From CAYVTM01 sp964454645 (GTDB lineage: Bacteria > Bacteroidota > Bacteroidia > Sphingobacteriales > Sphingobacteriaceae), in contig CAYVTM010000001.1 of NCBI GenBank assembly GCA_964454645.1, positions 62,001 to 126,000 on the forward strand: a stretch of DNA of 64,000 nucleotides, written 5' to 3'. A program made the position numbers and the translations under genes. Below, one piece after another: positions 62,681 through 64,000 of the stretch (its first letter is position 1; every line of letters starts with the position of its first letter). The notes below the pieces were generated by a model. The model saw nothing but the letters and a program-made list of their open reading frames with translations. It was not told where the DNA came from and ran no database searches.

Positions 62681-64000
62681 TGTCAACAAGACTTTATGCA
62701 CAAGAGCGCTTCAGTCTGTTGTTAGACCAATACGGTATAAATCAATTGTCATCCGGTATAGAGATTATAGATGGAGGGTATATAGTCCCATCCTTTTCTA
62801 CAGATTTTTCTAGTATTGATACTTTAAATTACGTCAAAACTTATGCTTTATGGTACAGAGTATCTCCAGAAGGCAGTATTGTACACCTATATTCCTATAG
62901 GAAACCATATCATGCTATTGAAATGTTCGATATAGTACGAATGGATAATTCTCATTTTTTAATTGGAGGTAGAATTACCGATTTGGTAAAATATAAACAG
63001 GATAGTACCGCTACGGATGTGTATATAGTAAAAATAAATGATAATGGTGATACCCTTTGGACAAGAACTCATTCTATTGTGTCGGGTTACGATATATTAA
63101 ACGAAACCATAGGAACTTCTAACGGAAGCTATATTATGGTAGGACGATCGGGAAATAAAATCAAAACAGATAGCGATTTTTTTTTATTAAAAACAGATGC
63201 AGACGGAAATAAGGTTTTTGCCCAAACCTATACTTTTGGTTCAAATACTTGGGATGTATGTTTATCCGTATGTGAAGCCAATGATAAAGGATTTTTTTTA
63301 TTAGGTGCTACGGATGATAATGTGTATTTAGTGAAAACGGATTCTATGGGCAACAAACAGTGGGATAAACGCTATGGCCTGGATGGTAAAGATTGGTTAG
63401 GTTCTTCTGTTATCAAAACCAAAAACAATGAATACCTAATTGCAGGTGGTGTGCGTACCGCATCTTCCACTTCGGGCGATGGTTGGGTAAAAAGAATAGA
63501 TTCTTTAGGCAGTATTATCTGGCAAAAAACCTATGGGGGAGCTGGGTACGATGGCATTAATACGCTACACGAGCTTCCTTCAGGTGATATTATTGCTGTT
63601 GGCAGCAATGCCAGTCATGATAATCCCGACAATAAAAATGAGGGGTGGATTATGAAATTAGATGCCATGGGGAATCTGCTTTGGGAGAGAGTTTATGGAT
63701 TGTATCATATTCCGAATGATTCTCTGACACATTCTGTATTCTACAATTTTAAACCAACTGTTGATGGAGGCTTTGCCATTGTAGGCTCTGCCACCAGAAA
63801 GGGCTCACCTCAGAAGCAGGATGCTTGGCTTTTAAAATTAGACAGCTTTGGTTGCCTGGTGCAGGGCTGCCAGCTGGTAGGTTTGGAGAATGTACCATAT
63901 AGTAAAGAAGCAATAAAACTGTACCCCAATCCTGCCAAAGAGCAAGTACAGTTGAGCCATTCCCGTAAAATACGGACATACCGCATAGCCGATTATACAG
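62647..64000 (+). CDS. T9SS-exported propeller-like protein, paralogue 2 (partial)
   Basis: The frame from ATG 62647 is open to the window edge (451 residues), so its end is not seen. It begins MRRFLVFILILVSTRLYAQE with a signal peptide almost identical to paralogue 1, then diverges (LLLDQYGINQLSSGIEIIDG). It keeps the same repeats, such as INDNGDTLWTRTHS and RIDSLGSIIWQKTYGGAGYD. Bases 63310-63389 and 63826-64000 are identical to paralogue 1. The sorting domain IKLYPNPAKEQVQLS is already visible at the edge. Codon use does not differ from its neighbours by eye. Confidence 0.8.
   Translation, partial: MRRFLVFILILVSTRLYAQERFSLLLDQYGINQLSSGIEIIDGGYIVPSFSTDFSSIDTLNYVKTYALWYRVSPEGSIVHLYSYRKPYHAIEMFDIVRMDNSHFLIGGRITDLVKYKQDSTATDVYIVKINDNGDTLWTRTHSIVSGYDILNETIGTSNGSYIMVGRSGNKIKTDSDFFLLKTDADGNKVFAQTYTFGSNTWDVCLSVCEANDKGFFLLGATDDNVYLVKTDSMGNKQWDKRYGLDGKDWLGSSVIKTKNNEYLIAGGVRTASSTSGDGWVKRIDSLGSIIWQKTYGGAGYDGINTLHELPSGDIIAVGSNASHDNPDNKNEGWIMKLDAMGNLLWERVYGLYHIPNDSLTHSVFYNFKPTVDGGFAIVGSATRKGSPQKQDAWLLKLDSFGCLVQGCQLVGLENVPYSKEAIKLYPNPAKEQVQLSHSRKIRTYRIADYT

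Noticed and set aside
63749..63979. Minus-strand frames at 61975-62184 and 63749-63979 that share their first residues
   Set aside because: They are antisense shadows of the duplicated T9SS sorting-domain sequence; their likeness only reflects the duplication.
1..64000. CRISPR arrays, rRNA and ordinary tRNA genes
   Set aside because: No regularly spaced short repeats, no rRNA-like segments and no tRNA cloverleaf apart from the tmRNA ends were seen when reading both strands.

Overview
The window is a piece of a Bacteroidota chromosome, probably a free-living or host-associated member outside the genus Bacteroides; I cannot place it to family. The evidence is threefold. Several secreted proteins end in type A sorting domains of the type IX secretion system (T9SS), with a YPNP start and a lysine-rich end. 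Promoters carry the TAnnTTTG -7 element. The tmRNA encodes the tag GENNYALAA. Base composition is moderately A+T-rich, most genes are ordinary single-copy backbone genes, and convergent pairs are often separated by bidirectional hairpin terminators.

Layout. 1-4.3 kb: the end of a TonB-dependent receptor, a degenerate metallophosphoesterase, a DUF3347 lipoprotein, a CPBP membrane protease and an acidic lipoprotein. 4.6-7.45 kb: an accessory island of small plus-strand genes (XRE regulator, DinB remnant, second CPBP protease, CrcB fluoride channel, DUF2200, DUF1801). It abuts the 3' end of ssrA (tmRNA), and part of it is bounded by imperfect inverted repeats. 7.5-12 kb: ssrA, a class I aminotransferase, a DUF1573 protein and a PNGase F-like T9SS protein. 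12.2-19 kb: a fused alpha/beta 2-oxoacid dehydrogenase E1, a GNAT acetyltransferase, a CPA2 antiporter with two TrkA-C domains and an exported C1 peptidase. 19.3-26 kb: aroB with DAHP synthase/chorismate mutase, proline dehydrogenase, a DUF962 protein, lysS, a lipoprotein and ung. 26.2-29.8 kb: an Lrp/AsnC regulator divergent from an mntR - mntH(Usp fusion) - smpB operon with a clear operator. 29.8-36.9 kb: a beta-barrel protein, pcm, a lipoprotein/sugar-transferase pair, a REP-like repeat, priA and a DUF423 protein. 36.9-43.7 kb: three co-oriented envelope genes of mostly unknown role, a membrane-anchored propeller protein, a lipoprotein and a DUF5723/TSP3/OmpA protein. 43.7-53.2 kb: tsaB-tauE, ctpA, rpmH-rnpA-yidD, a DUF3078 protein, mscL, asnS divergent from rpoN, an Hpt protein and a CsaA-like protein. 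53.3-56.7 kb: an M28-PDZ peptidase, a TolB-like propeller and a diheme cytochrome c.

56.9-64 kb is the most unusual part: a tandem array of T9SS cargo genes. A 1296-residue protein is followed by two paralogous propeller proteins, the second running off the window. Between them lies an orphan copy of the first gene's sorting domain, 311 of 312 bases identical to its source at an offset of 1801 bp. The paralogues are near-identical at both ends and diverged in the middle, so the array looks recently duplicated and mosaic.

How the genes work together: the envelope genes (T9SS cargo, lipoproteins, OmpA protein, TonB receptor) suggest heavy investment in surface proteins. The manganese operon joins a metal sensor, a transporter and a trans-translation factor. 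The tmRNA partner of that factor lies 21 kb away, at the edge of the accessory island.
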